Below are positions 11,472 to 23,937 of a stretch of 64,000 nt of DNA, in pieces (within the stretch, counting starts at the first letter, position 1; every line of letters begins with the position of its first letter). The notes below the pieces were generated by a model. That model worked only from the letters and a program-made list of their open reading frames with translations. It made no database searches and was not told where the DNA came from. The translations under genes and the position numbers were made by a program. The DNA lies in assembly GCA_022835595.1 (NCBI GenBank), contig BQUP01000005.1:930001-994000 (forward strand). The letters are read 5' to 3'. This DNA is from Cystobasidium ongulense (taxonomy: Eukaryota; Basidiomycota; Cystobasidiomycetes; Cystobasidiales; Cystobasidiaceae).

Positions 11472-13740
11472 ATGAGCGGAGTCAAGAGAGGCGCAGAAGA
11501 TGCACCTGCTGCCCAACAGGCTACCCAAGGGGACAGCCTGCAAGACCTGCAAGACAGTCGCGCAGAGAAAGCAGAAGGGCCCAACATCAAGCGAGTGAAG
11601 CTGGATGAGGGACTAGGGCAGCTTTCGAGCCCACTCAGCGATGGAATCGATGCCACCCCGTCCTCTCCGACCAATTCCCTGCTCAAGTCCAAGAACGAAC
11701 GCAATAACGGCGGCAATCGTGGTGGCAGAGGTGGTGGCAGAGGTGGTGGCCGCGGAGCTCGAGGAGGAGACAAGAAGAACAACAAGGGCAAGCAGAGAGA
11801 TTGGAACGATGCTGGAAAGCCCAGCAGGAATAGCGAAAATGCGCAAGCGCAAGAGGGCAACGATGCAGAACGTGACGAAGACGCCGGTCCCAGGATACCG
11901 AAAAAGAAAGTTGCAATGCTTATTGGATACTCTGGACTAGGCTATAGTGGTTCGCAAGTGTGAGTTACGGGGGTTTAACATTTCATGCTATAAGTTGTTG
12001 GCCGGTCTGACGCTGGTTGCTTCCGCAGAAACCCTGGTGTCAAAACGATAGAGTCGGAAGTATTCGATGCGTGTATCAAAGCTGGCGCTATATCAGAAGA
12101 CAACAGTGACAGCGTCAACAAGGTGAGCAGAGATTACGCTGGATGCTGAGGGCCACAAGCTAATTTGTTTGTATAGGTCTCGCTCATGCGTGCAGCGCGT
12201 ACCGACGCTGGCGTCAGTGCAGCAATCAATGTCCTCAACCTTAAGCTCATACTAGAACCACCCTCCAAGCCAGAAAGCGTGACGCTGGAAGATCACATCA
12301 ACTCTTTCCTACCAGATGCTATCAGAGTATGGAAGATCATTCGTGTTCAAGGCGGCTTTCACGCACGAACAATGTGTGATTCCCGAATGTACAATTATTC
12401 CTTGCCTACATATTGCTTCCTTGAACCTCGCCCGGAAACAGCGATGGGCAAACGTATTGAACGAAAGGAGGGAGAAAAAAGCTGGTGGGATTCACGGAGC
12501 AAGACTGAGCTGTTACACGAGGATGTCGACCTAGAGCAACCTTCTGCCGAGACCAGCGCAACGACAGAGAACAAAGACGAAACTACATCTAGTGGTCTTT
12601 CGTCATTCAAGGAGGATCAAATTCTTCGGAAGGCGTATCGCATTCCTTCCGAACTGCTGGAAAGAGTACAGCAGCTCTTCCAAGGCTTTGCAGGCTCGCA
12701 TAATTTCTGGAATTTCACCGTGGGCAAAGAGTTTTCAGATCGAAGCTGCCAGCGTGTCATGAAGAACTTGACCGTGAGCAGGGATGCGACCATTTGAGTG
12801 ACGACAAAAGCTAATCATATACTCGAACAGCTAACCGAGCCATTTATGGTCAAAGATCAAGAATGGATCAGCTTAAAGTTTCACGGACAAAGTTTCATGC
12901 TACACCAGATCGTAAGCCAGACCGATAGGGATTTTGTTAATGCCTTTGCCTGACGGAAAATTTTCAACAGCGCAAGATGGTAGCCCTCATTATTCTGTGC
13001 GCCCGAACGGGGACACCTCCTTCGCTAATGTAAGACTCCGGAATCACCTCTCATTTGACTGAAGCTGACCAGTGTTTCAACATATAGTCCAGAAACATTT
13101 GGACCTGCGAGACTGAGTATCCCCAAAGCGCCTGCTTTGGGTCTCTTGCTAGAACAGCCGCATTTCGATTCTTACAATCGCAAAGTAGCAGAATCAAACT
13201 CCCAAGTACAGTCACGTATTGCAAAAGCTAACAAGAACAAAACGGCGGAAGAGTTAGCACAAACACCCAGTAAAGATACGGATGAATCTCTACAATTGCG
13301 CGATCCTCTTGATTATTCTACTGTCGAAGACAAAGTGGAACAATTCAAGCGAGATATTATACTCAAGACAATGTACGATCAAGAAGGCAGTGGAGATAGC
13401 TTTGCTTTATGGCTCAATTTGCATGATGGACAGACGGGATCTGAATTTGATTATCTCAACACCAAGGGCGTTATCCGTAAGTGTCTCTAAGGAGGAAGCT
13501 TTCGAGACGATCCTTTGCAAAGCTTACCTTCGGTACAATTACCTAGCACAATCGGCCATTCAGGGTAAAGCCAAGCAAGCTCAGCCAGCATCTCAGAACA
13601 AGGCTACTCAAAGCCCACAGAGATCGACCCAAGACTTGCCGAATACAAAGAAATCAGAGACATACGAAGACCCAGAGGACGACGAAGCTATCCTGGCCAA
13701 GCTCAATAGTGGAAGGGAAGCTGCTGACTTGGAGGGCTGA
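11472..13740 (+). CDS. PUS1: tRNA pseudouridine synthase Pus1 (TruA family)
   Basis: Pus1 converts uridine to pseudouridine at several tRNA positions and in U2 snRNA, mainly in the nucleus. Exons: 11472-11959, 12029-12122, 12177-12773, 12831-12911, 12971-13029, 13088-13476 and 13547-13740, 633 residues. The N-terminus is a long Gly/Arg-rich low-complexity tail (residues about 75-115, repeats of GGRGG). The catalytic core starts at KKKVAMLIGYSGLGYSG. It includes the TruA motif MRAARTDAGVSA with the catalytic Asp near residue 203, and later FAGSHNFWNFTVGK, FMLHQIRKMVALI and PKAPALGLLLEQP. An acidic, Gln-rich tail ends the protein. All six introns are 54-70 nt. The RGG-like N-terminus is longer than usual for Pus1 and may aid RNA binding. 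Confidence 0.95.
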
Positions 13741-15326
13741 GTTGGGAGTATCCGAAGATCCTGTATGAGCGTAATCACCTGCCGCAATCGCAATTCTATG
13801 CAAATCACCCTCGTCCTCGCGAATTAATCAATAATGCCTGTGTATCTGTCAGAACAAGCAGTAGACGTACGACGCAATATTCTAGTTTCGAAAGCGATTG
13901 TGTACTTAAATTGTGTGCGACTAGACTAGAAGGAAGATCAGCTTGTATGGTATAGTTTGCGTATGCTGCAGAGCCTGAAGTGCGTAAGACAGTCATCGAC
14001 CGCTCTTCTGCTCCAAACTATGCATTCCCGACTATTCCGAAATGTTTTTCAGGACTATATGTCACTAAAAATACTAGAAAGAGCTTTGACCATACTCCCA
14101 GAACTCAATGTAGTCTTCGTCTTTACAAGTGCTAATCACCAAATACAAACTTGGATTATCGGACGTACTCTGCTACGAATTTCCCAACCCTTATAGAATG
14201 GGCTGAAATGTTTTCTGTTGACTCAAAGTACTGAATTGAGTTGTCTGAAGATCTTCAGAGAATCATAGTTAGAGTCATTGCGCCCGGGCATATCTAATGC
14301 TTACATGCTGCAAAGCTACGCCACTACTAGATCAAAAGTGTCCGGCAAAGATATAGCAAGAGCTCTTAGGTCCCATCTGCTAGTCTTGTAAGGTATGAAG
14401 TTACTAGTTCCCTCCAAGAAAGCACGTTTGAAGGACTTTGGGAAATCAGCTTAAGAGGGGCTCGAACCCACGGCGAACCTGGGCGCTGCCCAGCGCGGAA
14501 TCGGCGGAATGAAAGCGTGTCGGATTCTGTCACATTCGAGTTTTCCCGATATCGCCCTTAACGATAATCAGGTATGGGTATCTCAAGCAGGAACGTCAAA
14601 GACACTGTCTTACTACTCCATGAAGCTTTACATACCTTTTGCACCGTTCCATTGTCGATTGCACCGGTTGGCGTAGAGTACTATGGGGTGTACCCTACAC
14701 AACAAGCATCAGACCTGTGTAAGGGCTGCGGGTGCATCGCTAGCATTGATTTATCGTCTTGAAGAACCCTTTCTGATGTTTACAGAAGGAATTCTGAACC
14801 TTCGGGAAAATTTTGCGCCGCGACACCGTAATCCTGAGTTTTGTAGTTGATTTGGGCGGTGGAACGTGTGGGAAATAAGTCCACGCTCTCGATTCAGAAG
14901 TTCCATGCTGCCTCGGTATGTGCCGCTTGTCAAACCCAGGTCGGAACAAAGAGCTCCGCTGTATAGGCCACTGATTTCAGAGAGTCTGCACTTGGTATAG
15001 TGCTTCGCTGGCGACTGCAGAAAGCTCTTCGGGCCGATGCAATACCGGTATAATGTCCGCAGAAAGTCAAGTAATCGTCATGATTGATCTATTAATTCAG
15101 CGAGGCTATATCCGAATCCACATGCCTTTGCCTCGTTCTCGGGTTGCATCATAGTATAATGAACATTATAAACAACAATATGACTCGTAAGAAACTGAAT
15201 TATAGCTTCCTGTTTTGCTCAGAACCGATATTACAAATACTGCCCCTAGCTGTTTCTATCTCCCTCCCAAAACATCTTGTGCATCCCTTCGCCTGGAGCT
15301 TTTCCTTGCTTCTCTTCATCTAGAAC
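13741..15326. other. Convergent intergenic region between PUS1 and the UBC2-like gene
   Basis: About 1.6 kb with no gene. More than half is the dispersed repeat at about 13990-14880. The rest should hold the 3' UTRs of the two convergent genes. Confidence 0.5.
13990..14880. repeat. Dispersed non-coding repeat, copy 1, with a tRNA-like segment
   Basis: This stretch aligns over almost its whole length with 40828-41705, with many substitutions and small gaps. Shared stretches include acaaacttggattatcg, ggactttgggaaatcagctt, ggggctcgaacccacggcga, ctgcccagcgcggaatc, caccgtaatc and gagttttgtag. On the minus strand, about 14443-14505 resembles the 3' part of a tRNA with a variable arm: a hairpin GCGCT-GGGC-AGCGC, then a T-loop-like GTGGGTTCGAGCCCC. 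The apparent T stem has one mismatch here and more in the other copy. There is no coding potential and no obvious inverted or direct terminal repeat. It could be an old tRNA-derived SINE or a decayed larger element. Confidence 0.7.
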
Positions 15327-18213
15327 CTATGAAGTTATCATTGTTGCACTCGTAGGAGTCGTATCGCCTGCTCCAAATGCAGTACTACCGAAACTGCTGG
15401 AGGCTGGTCCTTCTTTTCTTCCGGAATTGAGGGCAAGAGCAGATGATGGGGTAGCTGAGCTAGGAGTGTGCAACAATCCATGTGAAGAATTGCCTGAACC
15501 ACCTGTATTTAGAGCAGATGTAGGGGTAGAAGTAGCCGAAGTGCCTCCACCTGACGAAGAGAATTTCCCAACAAACCAAGAAGGAGTCCAACCTCTTTCA
15601 CCAGTATTCTCTTTGATAACATAACTCCAATAATTATATCGTTTGAAAACTCTCAGTTTATCTCCCTTTTTCATTGTAATTTCATCACTTCCTTTTGCAA
15701 TATAATCCATTAATGCTAGACCTGGAGTGGACACTGATACTATAGATAATGGATTTATGGGAGTTGCAGCTGATAGAGGTGTTGAAGAAATCTTTGATGG
15801 CGGTACTGATGTTTCTAATAAACAGCCTTGAGGTACCCATCCCGACCTTACGATATCGCTCTCCTTGGTAGCTTTAGTATCACGATGAACGACCCACCAT
15901 CCTTTAGTTTTATTGAGTATAACAAAAGTGTCACCCACATTAACATCAAATTCATCATCTCTATCAGCCATATAAGGGTAAATAGCTAGAGCATAACCTA
16001 ATCCATGATGATCTTTTCCTCCATCTTTATCATCTTCATCTTTATTGCTACTCATACCATCCTTGTCCTTTTCATCATCTAGTCCAGGAGCAGTACCAGG
16101 ATTAGGAGAATTAGGTGCTCCTTTAACAGGCTGTAAGTTCGTAGGATGATGTAGTCTAGTTGCCCTCGTAAATTCTCTTATAGAACCTTCTCTACCTTCT
16201 CCCATGATATGTTTACCTTCTTTAATTCTCTTTTCCCTACGAGCTGCATGTTTAGTATTTGCAACCGCTATTGGCGACTTGATGTCCTTGATATGACGTA
16301 ACATGAAAACAGGATTTTGATTCGAGTCTTTCAGCTTCTGGAATAGAGAAAGAGGTTTTTCATCATAGGAAAGACATCGTTCTGCAGAAGAGAATAGGAG
16401 TTCCAGCAGACATCATAACTAGGCGGAAACCGTAGACAAGTGAATACTTACCTTGATTACCGTAACAAATAAACAAAGCATACTGTCTCCAATCATCATT
16501 GATTTTGTACTTTTTAAGAGCAGCTGGAAGGACTTTATAACAAGGATCTTCCAAGGTGACTCTGAAACTTTTATAAGGATTATCCGCTGATGATCCACTA
16601 ACGGCGCCTGATGACGCTGAAGCGTTCCTCTTCTCTGAACTCCCCGAAGCTGGAGTCATTGAAGCGGTGGATGAGAAAGAAGGAGATTCGGCTGCTGTTG
16701 ATGGTCTATTTGGAAGTACTAGACTCGTTCCGCCTGGTGATGTTGACATTGCCTGTGCAGTAGCTGGTCTTTGTGAATGCAAGTTTGAAGACGAAGAAGT
16801 GGAAGTAGATGCAGGAGGTGGTATCTGAATAGCTCCATCCACTGGGAGCCGACTAGAGTGTGTCATAGCAGCAGATTGTAAACCTTCCACTGCTTGCGAT
16901 CGATCATTATCGTTGCTTGATGTAGATTGTAAATATGAACTAGCCGTTGGAGTAGGAGGCTCCGCATTGGTAAGCCCCACAGAAGTGTTATTGTTCGAAG
17001 AAGAAGAAGTAGGTAATGGAGAAGTACCACCAAGATTAGGTGAAATAGGTAAATGTTCACTACTATTATTGTCGGTTCTTAATAAGCCATTATGATGAGC
17101 TGCGTTGCTCGTTCCAAAGAAGTTATTCGCTCTCCTTCTGACTGAGGAAGAGTGTGATAATCCTCCAGCTCCACTTGAAGTGGTGCTATAGGGTGCTCCT
17201 TCATTTTGAGAGTTGTGTGACGTTGAAGTAGCAGAGTGTAGAATGTCGTGTGTTGTTCGAACAGGAGAATTCGAAGGTGAAGCAGCAGGTGAAGTATTGT
17301 CATTCCCAACCAGATGAGCTGATCCATTCCGTAAATGAGCGCGAGGAAACGCAGATGAAGTAGGCGAAGCTTGATTCGGTCGTAGTTTATTGATTGGTAT
17401 AGGAGGTTCTTTGGTATATAAAGCTTTATTTATCCCGTAAACTTCATCTCGCATTCCATTCAATTGGTCGCTTAGTCGTATGAGGGATGATTCGAGAGAT
17501 AATATACGGTCATCTGTGAGTACATAGTGTTAGTGTATACTGGTATGACGGTATAGACGGTGTGTTTGTATGCAAATAGCAAGCTTACCTCGCTCTCGCA
17601 GTAGCTCAAACATCCTGTCTGGCGGTATTACACCAGCAGGTGAGTCCACCATGACCTGGTCTATGAATTCGGCTATTCGGTGACATGGTCACAGAACAAT
17701 GACAAATCAAGGCACGTCAGCCACTTTGCTGCGTATATGAGGTCCGAGCGAGAAACGCACAAGGCGGGACCCAATGACCTTCTTCAATTGGAACATCATA
17801 TTGCAATTTGAGCTGATAGACAGCTTTCAAGATAGCCAGTCGATGACCCTGCATATATCCATCGAGCTGATCAGCCTCTGTGAGCTCGTTACAGCGGAAT
17901 TAATTCGTACGTACGACTGAGTGAATACCGACGTCTTTCAAAGCTTCATGATCGCACTGTACCAATATTTCTCCATTGATTTGATGTTCTGTGATGGCGT
18001 ACAATACAAAGAAAGGGTAAGCATCAAGCGATTCAGTCCGAGGATCCAGCATCGAGACTTGTGCCAGTATATAGAGAGAGCGACTCATGCTGATGCTGCC
18101 ATGTGAAGTAGCTCACCTTTGATCTGAGCCTCGTAGCCTTTGAATCCTAAACCACATAAGAAAGTATGAACGTCGTCCTCTTCCCAGAATAGGATATTAG
18201 ATGGCTGTTTCAT
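15327..18213 (-). CDS. UBC2: Ste50/Ubc2-type MAP kinase pathway adaptor (SAM-RA-SH3-SH3)
   Basis: Ste50/Ubc2 links upstream signals to the Ste11-type MAPKKK in pheromone, filamentation and stress signalling. Exons (minus): 18213-18117, 17988-17915, 17848-17761, 17672-17589, 17513-16452 and 16381-15327, about 819 residues. The SAM domain (residues about 5-75) includes DDVHTFLCGLGFKGYEAQIK and ALKDVGIHSVGHRLAILKAV. A long Ser/Thr/Pro-rich linker follows. The Ras-association domain (about 430-510) starts SFRVTLEDPCYKVLPAALKK. Two SH3 domains lie at about 600-660 (YALAIYPYMADRDDEFDV) and 690-740 (LALMDYIAKGSDEITMKKGD). The C-terminal SH3 pair is the basidiomycete arrangement; ascomycete Ste50 lacks it. 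The start is uncertain: an upstream exon with ATG-GAG-GAC ending at a GTGAGT site near 18424 could splice to 18204 and replace the first three codons. Confidence 0.92.
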
Positions 18214-19329
18214 TGCACGTTTGAAGTATGTTTATATCGGTGTGTGTAGATTATGTGGTGGTTATCCAGCATGATGTATGAGCGAGAGTTGACCCCCCAA
18301 AATGTCGATTATATGGATAGATGGTGGATGGAACCGTGAAAGCGACACGTATGGTATGCGTGAACAAGCAGCTCAGGACAGTCAGCATCTTTGAGGGGGA
18401 ACACAGGAGATGCCAGCACTCACGTCCTCCATAGTCTGCTTTGACTGCAAGAATAACCCTCCTCCTGCTGCGATGGGTGCTCTATGTCCGCAGCCTGGGC
18501 GCGTTCAGGCGTGAATGGCTCTGGGCGGCCACCACGACTGTGAGCGGCCAGCCTTGCTCTCTCTTGGTGCGCAGAGTATGGCAGCTGTACTTCCGTGCTC
18601 TCAAGCTTGCTCGCTGTCTCTGGCGTCCTTGTCGTCGGTCTCCAGCTGAGCGCACCTCGCAGTATTGCCTTGAACCCGAACAGCGATGGTGTAGGGGAAT
18701 AGCTTGAAGATGGCGCTGGTCTCGAGCAGATATATCACCGCTTAATGATTGTTCCTTGATTGCTGCTGTGGCCTGCTCGCGGGTCGACGCTCTTCAAACG
18801 GCGGTAACACGGTATGCGCGACCACGAGCCTCGACAGAAACGCCACCATCGTGTAGAGCATCCAAGCATTACTCTGCATTTATACAAGCTTGTCATTGCT
18901 ACATTCAACACGACAACAGAAAAGGCAGTTCCTACAACGAGCAAAAGAGAGCTATAAAAGACAGGCGAGAGAAGAATAATGGCTACAAGTGAAGAAAGTC
19001 TAGATAGTTTGAACGGGAATTTCAAGACGGTTTTGATTTGATTGATTTGATATTTTGATGGGACTGCTTCCAAAGTGCTGGACACTTCCTTTCACTTCTT
19101 TGAGATTGTTCAAATCTTGAAAACGTCGGCCCATACGGGTGGGTACCTCTGTATGCAAGCCACTTCGAGAAGAAAGCCAAATGATGTCTAACTGAGTGAG
19201 ATGGAGGAGCTTGAGGAAGAGTCGACAATGACCTGTTCATGCCAATATGTTGCAAATCAGGAGAAGGGAACTGTAGAGATCTACTGATGCATTAATTTGT
19301 AACGACTTCGAGTTGACCTCTAAAACGAC
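18214..19329. other. Region upstream of the UBC2-like gene
   Basis: About 1.1 kb with no firm gene. On the minus strand from about 18738 to 18430 there is an open frame of roughly 100 codons with no ATG but an exon-like Ser/Pro/Thr composition. It ends beside a GTGAGT donor. A minus-strand open frame at about 19085-18735 encodes a hydrophobic run but also has no ATG. Both may be chance or 5' non-coding exon material. Confidence 0.35.
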
Positions 19330-20042
19330 TTAGGTCGACCTTTCCATAGCTTGCGAAGTTGACCTTCTTCTCTTTTCCCCATCCTGCTTATCAACAGACG
19401 ACAATTTACCAGCTGAATTCCTATTAGAAGCAGCAGAAGCTGTACGCTGCTTTTCATCCGTTGCAGTGTTGCTTTGTGCTTCAGGTATTATACCTCCATA
19501 GCATGTTTCGAACATGTGTGCGGTGTGAGCTGCGATCTCGACTGGAGAGGGAGCCAAGTCAAAGAAGGAAAGTAACGGTAAGCACTGCATCTCAATTTGA
19601 GATTAGGAGAGATTGAAAGCAATTCTCACCAGAATAATGGCGTCTGTGCATATTTGAATCAATACGCGTCATTGGAAGAGGAATGGTAAACTAATCAGCT
19701 TTTGAAAGGACGGCAGGACAGAGATGGAGGAGGAATAACGTACAAAGCCTCCTCATGTTCATCTACTGGTTCTTCTTCTGCATACTCACGGCTATCAAAG
19801 TCTTCATATCCAGTGGCGTGGGTCTCATCGGCCGTATCATCCCCAACATCTCCTGGTGAGGGCAGCGATTCACCCAGGCTGCTCAGGGTGATTGCGCTGT
19901 CTGTGCTATCTGTTCCGGAAGAGTCGTTCCTATCTCTTGGCTGGAGGTGCTGCTGGTGGTAATGCTGCTGCTGCTGCTGAAGGTCTTCCTTCCTCGAGCC
20001 TGACGCAGCTGAGGCTGAGGCTGAGGGCATTGGGATACTCAT
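19330..20042 (-). CDS. Small uncharacterised protein, three exons including a 14-nt microexon
   Basis: I do not recognise this gene. Proposed exons (minus): 20042-19790, 19643-19630 (14 nt) and 19590-19330, giving 175 residues. The first exon ends at a strong GTGAGTATG donor. The microexon ends at a GTGAG donor, and the 39-nt second intron holds a ctaat branch-like site. Only this splicing gives one continuous frame. The N-terminus is Ser/Ala/Gln-rich with an acidic stretch. The centre (IILMQCLPLLSFFDLAPSP, then VEIAAHTAHMFETCYGG) looks like a conserved folded core. The C-terminus is basic and Ser-rich. No signal peptide is seen. Function unknown. Confidence 0.55.
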
Positions 20043-21777
20043 GGCGGCGAGTATAGGACGGGCAGTAATGAATACGACTGCTCTAATCTATCGAAGAGTA
20101 ACGAGTTGGATGAAGGCAAGCAGCACTCTACATACACACTCCTTCACTACTCTGTCGAAATAATATCCTGCATTCATATGCTTTCCTTTCTCCTGCCCGT
20201 AAAACCTCGTCACTGATTGCTTGCTGGCAATAATCATAATGGTGGCGAACAAGCGCTGGCTAGCATGGTGCGGTGCGGCCTGTCGGTAACTCGGGGCACC
20301 AACAGCAGTACCGCAAGATATGACTAGCGAGGTGAGAGAGGATCTACATGTGACTACTGTGCTATTTAAACTCTTCATACTATGACTACTCATGCACGAA
20401 ATGTAAAAGGAAAAGTGCTACCGGTAGCTCGAGCTCGGGAAGGTCTGCATCTCACCGGTGAGACAGTACCGTACTACTACTAGTACTTTAGCTTACTCTG
20501 TACCTCACTGCACCGTACATTCGTGCAAAGGGAAGCTCATTACAAACTGAAGCGATAGTTTAACCCCCTCCTCTGATCTCTAATGAGTTTCCAGCCCGGC
20601 AGGTACGGACTGTACCACTTTCCCGACTGCTCAGCCTCGACCATTTGAATGTATGTTATTGCCATCCAACCCTCGTTATCACTTGCACCGTAAACGACCA
20701 CTCCAACAAAATACACGACCGCTATGACGCGTCTTTCACAAGAGACAATGAGGTCATGAACAAGAACAACTGGAATGGGAAAAGGGTGTCCGTTGATTCT
20801 ATCATAGGCGCAGTTCAGCTTCCATCTTTCCACGTTTACCGAGGTTACCACAACAATGCCATCGAGCCCTACTGTTGTATAACGCAAGGCCAGCATTATT
20901 ATCGAGAGCTTCGCTTCCAGTCGGTTCACGTGCCTCATGGCTTTGCGGGTGGCGAGAGTGATCGGCATAATTCGGCAAGGTGAAGAGCAGGAAGAAGCAA
21001 TTCGGCGTACAATGTGTTCGTATTTCAGGGCAAAAGATACCCACAAAGGTGGCATCATGGTGATTCAGATATAGGAAATGGATCCTGTTGAGGGACGACC
21101 AATGCTCTAGGTAGATTGAGAAGAGAAAAGATTAGTTTATTACAGGGAGCAGTAAATCTCCAGTATACGAAAGGTAAAACGAGCTCAAGGAATTGCCAAT
21201 GCAAAACTACCCCCGATATTTTTCAAAGCATATGATTGCCAAACTACCACGAATCAAAAAAGGGAAATCTAACTACCGTATACGTAAAAGAGGGAAAGAA
21301 AGGAGTGATTCTAAATGTGCGAGGACGAATTCGTTCTACTACCCTTTGCAATTCCCCAAAACGACTAGAATAGAGAGATACTGAATAAAAGTGCAGCGTG
21401 AGATTGAGGGCATGTTTGCGACCAGCAGGGTGGGTAGTGCTTTGTTACGAAAATAGAGAAGGACGGGAAGAAAAAAAGAGAATAGTAATATGCTAACGTA
21501 AATGCGTTGTCCTGATTCTGCAAAAAAGTGAGCAGGCGGTTGCAAGTCTAGTACTAAGGAAAGTAGACAGAGAGAGACGTTGTATAGTCCGTGTTTCGAT
21601 ATTTTGCGTCTTATCGCCTCCTATTATTCAGAATTCAGAAAGTGTTCCCATAAGCAAGAACTAGCTCGCAGATGGGAAGAACTGTCAAAACCAAAGCTAG
21701 AGGAGCGAGAGGGTTGAAGAGAGTGAGGGAGAGGGGAAAGTTATGTCTAGCCTGTATCAAGGTTCAACGTATGAATT
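20043..21777. other. Intergenic region with one doubtful open frame
   Basis: About 1.7 kb. The longest open frame (minus, 21058-20540, 172 codons) encodes a protein with one or two hydrophobic runs (RRVIAVVYFVGVVVYGAS) and matches no family I know. A 112-codon frame overlaps it on the plus strand. Neither can be supported as a gene. The remainder is AT-rich and probably 3' flank of the lipase-like gene. Confidence 0.4.
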
Positions 21778-23937
21778 TTATAAGAGAGTCACTAATCCAG
21801 CAATCAAAGTACTTAGTCCAACAACTACCAATGAGCTTTCCCTTCCAACAAAACCAGAGCCTGTAGTTTGGCTAGTAGCAGCTTGTTCGGGGCTTGCATT
21901 AGCCAGAGCCCCTGCACCAGCAGTAGGAGTAGGAGTGACAGATGAGTTATCGGTGGCTGTCGATTCTACAGTACTAGTAGGTACTTCAGACGATGTTGAT
22001 GTACTGGTGACTTCGGTCGTAGTAGCTGTAAGGATAGGATATTCTAATAAAGGAACAGTAGCTGTTGCATTATATTCCGCTTGTGCTGATCGAAGTGCTT
22101 GTCGGTTCCAGGATGCATTGTAAGTTGCTTGCCAGCCGTTTTCATGACTTTCACAGCACTCGCCCTGTTTATGGCAAAAGCACGTTTTTAACAAAGAGAG
22201 TTGGTCAGTAAGAGATACAAGCAATCCATTCATCTACTCTTTCCACACTGCCAACACCGCCCGCTCTCCTGCATTCGAGGAGGTGTCGTAGAGGCGTATT
22301 GAGACGAAAAGGGAGAGAGAGGTAAAGGAGACCAACTCACAGCATGGGTGAAATAAAAGTAATGATCTTCCTCATTATCACCGCCAGAGCATCTAGGATC
22401 TTGATTATCAAACAAGCAATAAACGTAATTTTGTCCATACATGTTTGAAGTTCCCATTGGTGAATCTCTAACTGTAGTATTCTGCCAGACGTGAATGCCG
22501 GTATTGACGAATGCATAGGATGAATTTGATAATGTTCCATCTGGCATGTATTTGCCTTGGTAGGGAATTTTAGCAGGTACAGCATCGCTGTTAGTTGAAA
22601 CAAGGAGAGAGTGAAAAAGTCAAGAAATCAGTGTTTGTTCTACATAGAGACTGCCCAGATAAGAACTTCGTCACTTCGAGTAGAGGTGTACTCACTTGTT
22701 TGCGACCGTTCTCTGACTTGCATCACTGTTCAAATCAGAAATAGCAACGAGCATGTTCAGGGAAACAGAAACCGCGGCTTGAGACCGAGGAAGTACTCAC
22801 CTGATGAACAAGTCGTCCCATCTTCTAGCCGCATTGGTATTGAAAACCGGAGGACTACCAAATGATTGAGCGGAGAATAAAAGACCTCTAGATTTCAGAT
22901 CCAATGCAGCAACCTGCATGATCATTCCGCCGAAACCATGACCAGCAGCCGACCAAACTAGATCACCTTGGCTAGATTTGATAACTGCCATATCATTTGT
23001 AGCTTCCTTAACTTCTTGCCAAGCTTCTATTGCACCTGCGTGTGCCATGCAGGTGGAGTTACATCCTACTCCTAATAGAGGGGCTAGAGTTGCATTAAAG
23101 TTTTCCCATCCATGGACACCTGCAGGGCCATGTTAAGACAGTGATTAGCTTTTGTCCGGGACGTTGTACGCTCGCTCGATGAGGCTTCACCTACCCTTGA
23201 AGACCATCAAAATCTTATTCATTTCATGCACTTTGACCATGAATCCTTCACTTCTATACTTTTCAGTAGGACCCCATTCACCGATAACTTCAAAAGGTTG
23301 ATGCGTGTTGCCAGGGTATTGTCGTTGAAGAGTTTCAGCGGTGAAGAATTGAGGGCAAGTATTTCTATAGTCTCCGTACGCGGCCATTGCAAGGCATCCA
23401 TGATACCGAGTGTGCTGCAAGTTGCAATAATTGCGGATGAATTATTTCAGATTGCCGAGTTGTTTTGCCGGGGGTAGAGAAGAGTAGAGAAACAGGTTGC
23501 GCCAATTAGTTTCGGCGATCAGTCAAGTCACGTGCGTGGTTGGGAAGGGAGTTTTGAATCATGGCGGCGGGATGGAGTGGAGTGGTAAGGAAGAGGTAGC
23601 GGTGTCACAGAGTAGGTCGTCGACAGCGAAGAGTGCGACGATGTCCATGCCATCGTGTCGTGGAAGAGCGGGAGTGAAGCGAAGAGGGTCAGCGAGTGAA
23701 ACAAAAGAGAGGACATGCGACACTTTGCAGGATGGACAGCGCGGATGGTGGGCGTGGAGGAGTGCGACGAGACAGAGTACGCACCCAGTAGACAGACTGT
23801 GCGCCTGTCCAGTACCATGGGGCCCAGTGGTCGACCTCGCCGGGCTCGACTGGAGGAGGAGCGCCAGTGCCCTGGGCGGCCGCGAGGATGGAGATGGACG
23901 ACGAGAGGAGAGCGAGGGCTGCGAGTTGCGACTTCAT
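21778..23937 (-). CDS. Secreted class 3 lipase-like protein A, nucleophile Ser replaced by Gly
   Basis: Exons (minus): 23937-23785, 23414-23195, 23119-22801, 22725-22696 (30 nt), 22587-22341 and 22164-21778, 451 residues. The N-terminus is a signal peptide. The fold follows class 3 lipases: KILMVFKGVHGWENF for the usual FRGT strand, a lid-like region, then DLVWSAAGHGFGGMIMQ. Next come FSAQSFGSPPVFN and EDHYFYF, which holds the expected catalytic His. In active enzymes the elbow reads GHSLGG. Here it is GHGFGG (Gly near residue 185), so normal lipase catalysis is unlikely. Many Cys suggest disulfides. The C-terminus is Ser/Thr-rich and ends in a hydrophobic tail, consistent with a GPI anchor. 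It probably sits on the wall or plasma membrane, perhaps as a binding protein. The first intron is long (370 nt). Confidence 0.85.

Noticed and set aside
14443-14505. Functional tRNA gene
   Set aside because: Only a variable-arm hairpin and an imperfect T arm are present, with no D or anticodon arm, and the block recurs inside the repeat at 41271-41335.
20540-21058. 172-codon minus-strand frame with hydrophobic run
   Set aside because: No recognisable family, no convincing splice partners, and an overlapping open frame on the other strand; kept only as a note in the intergenic entry.
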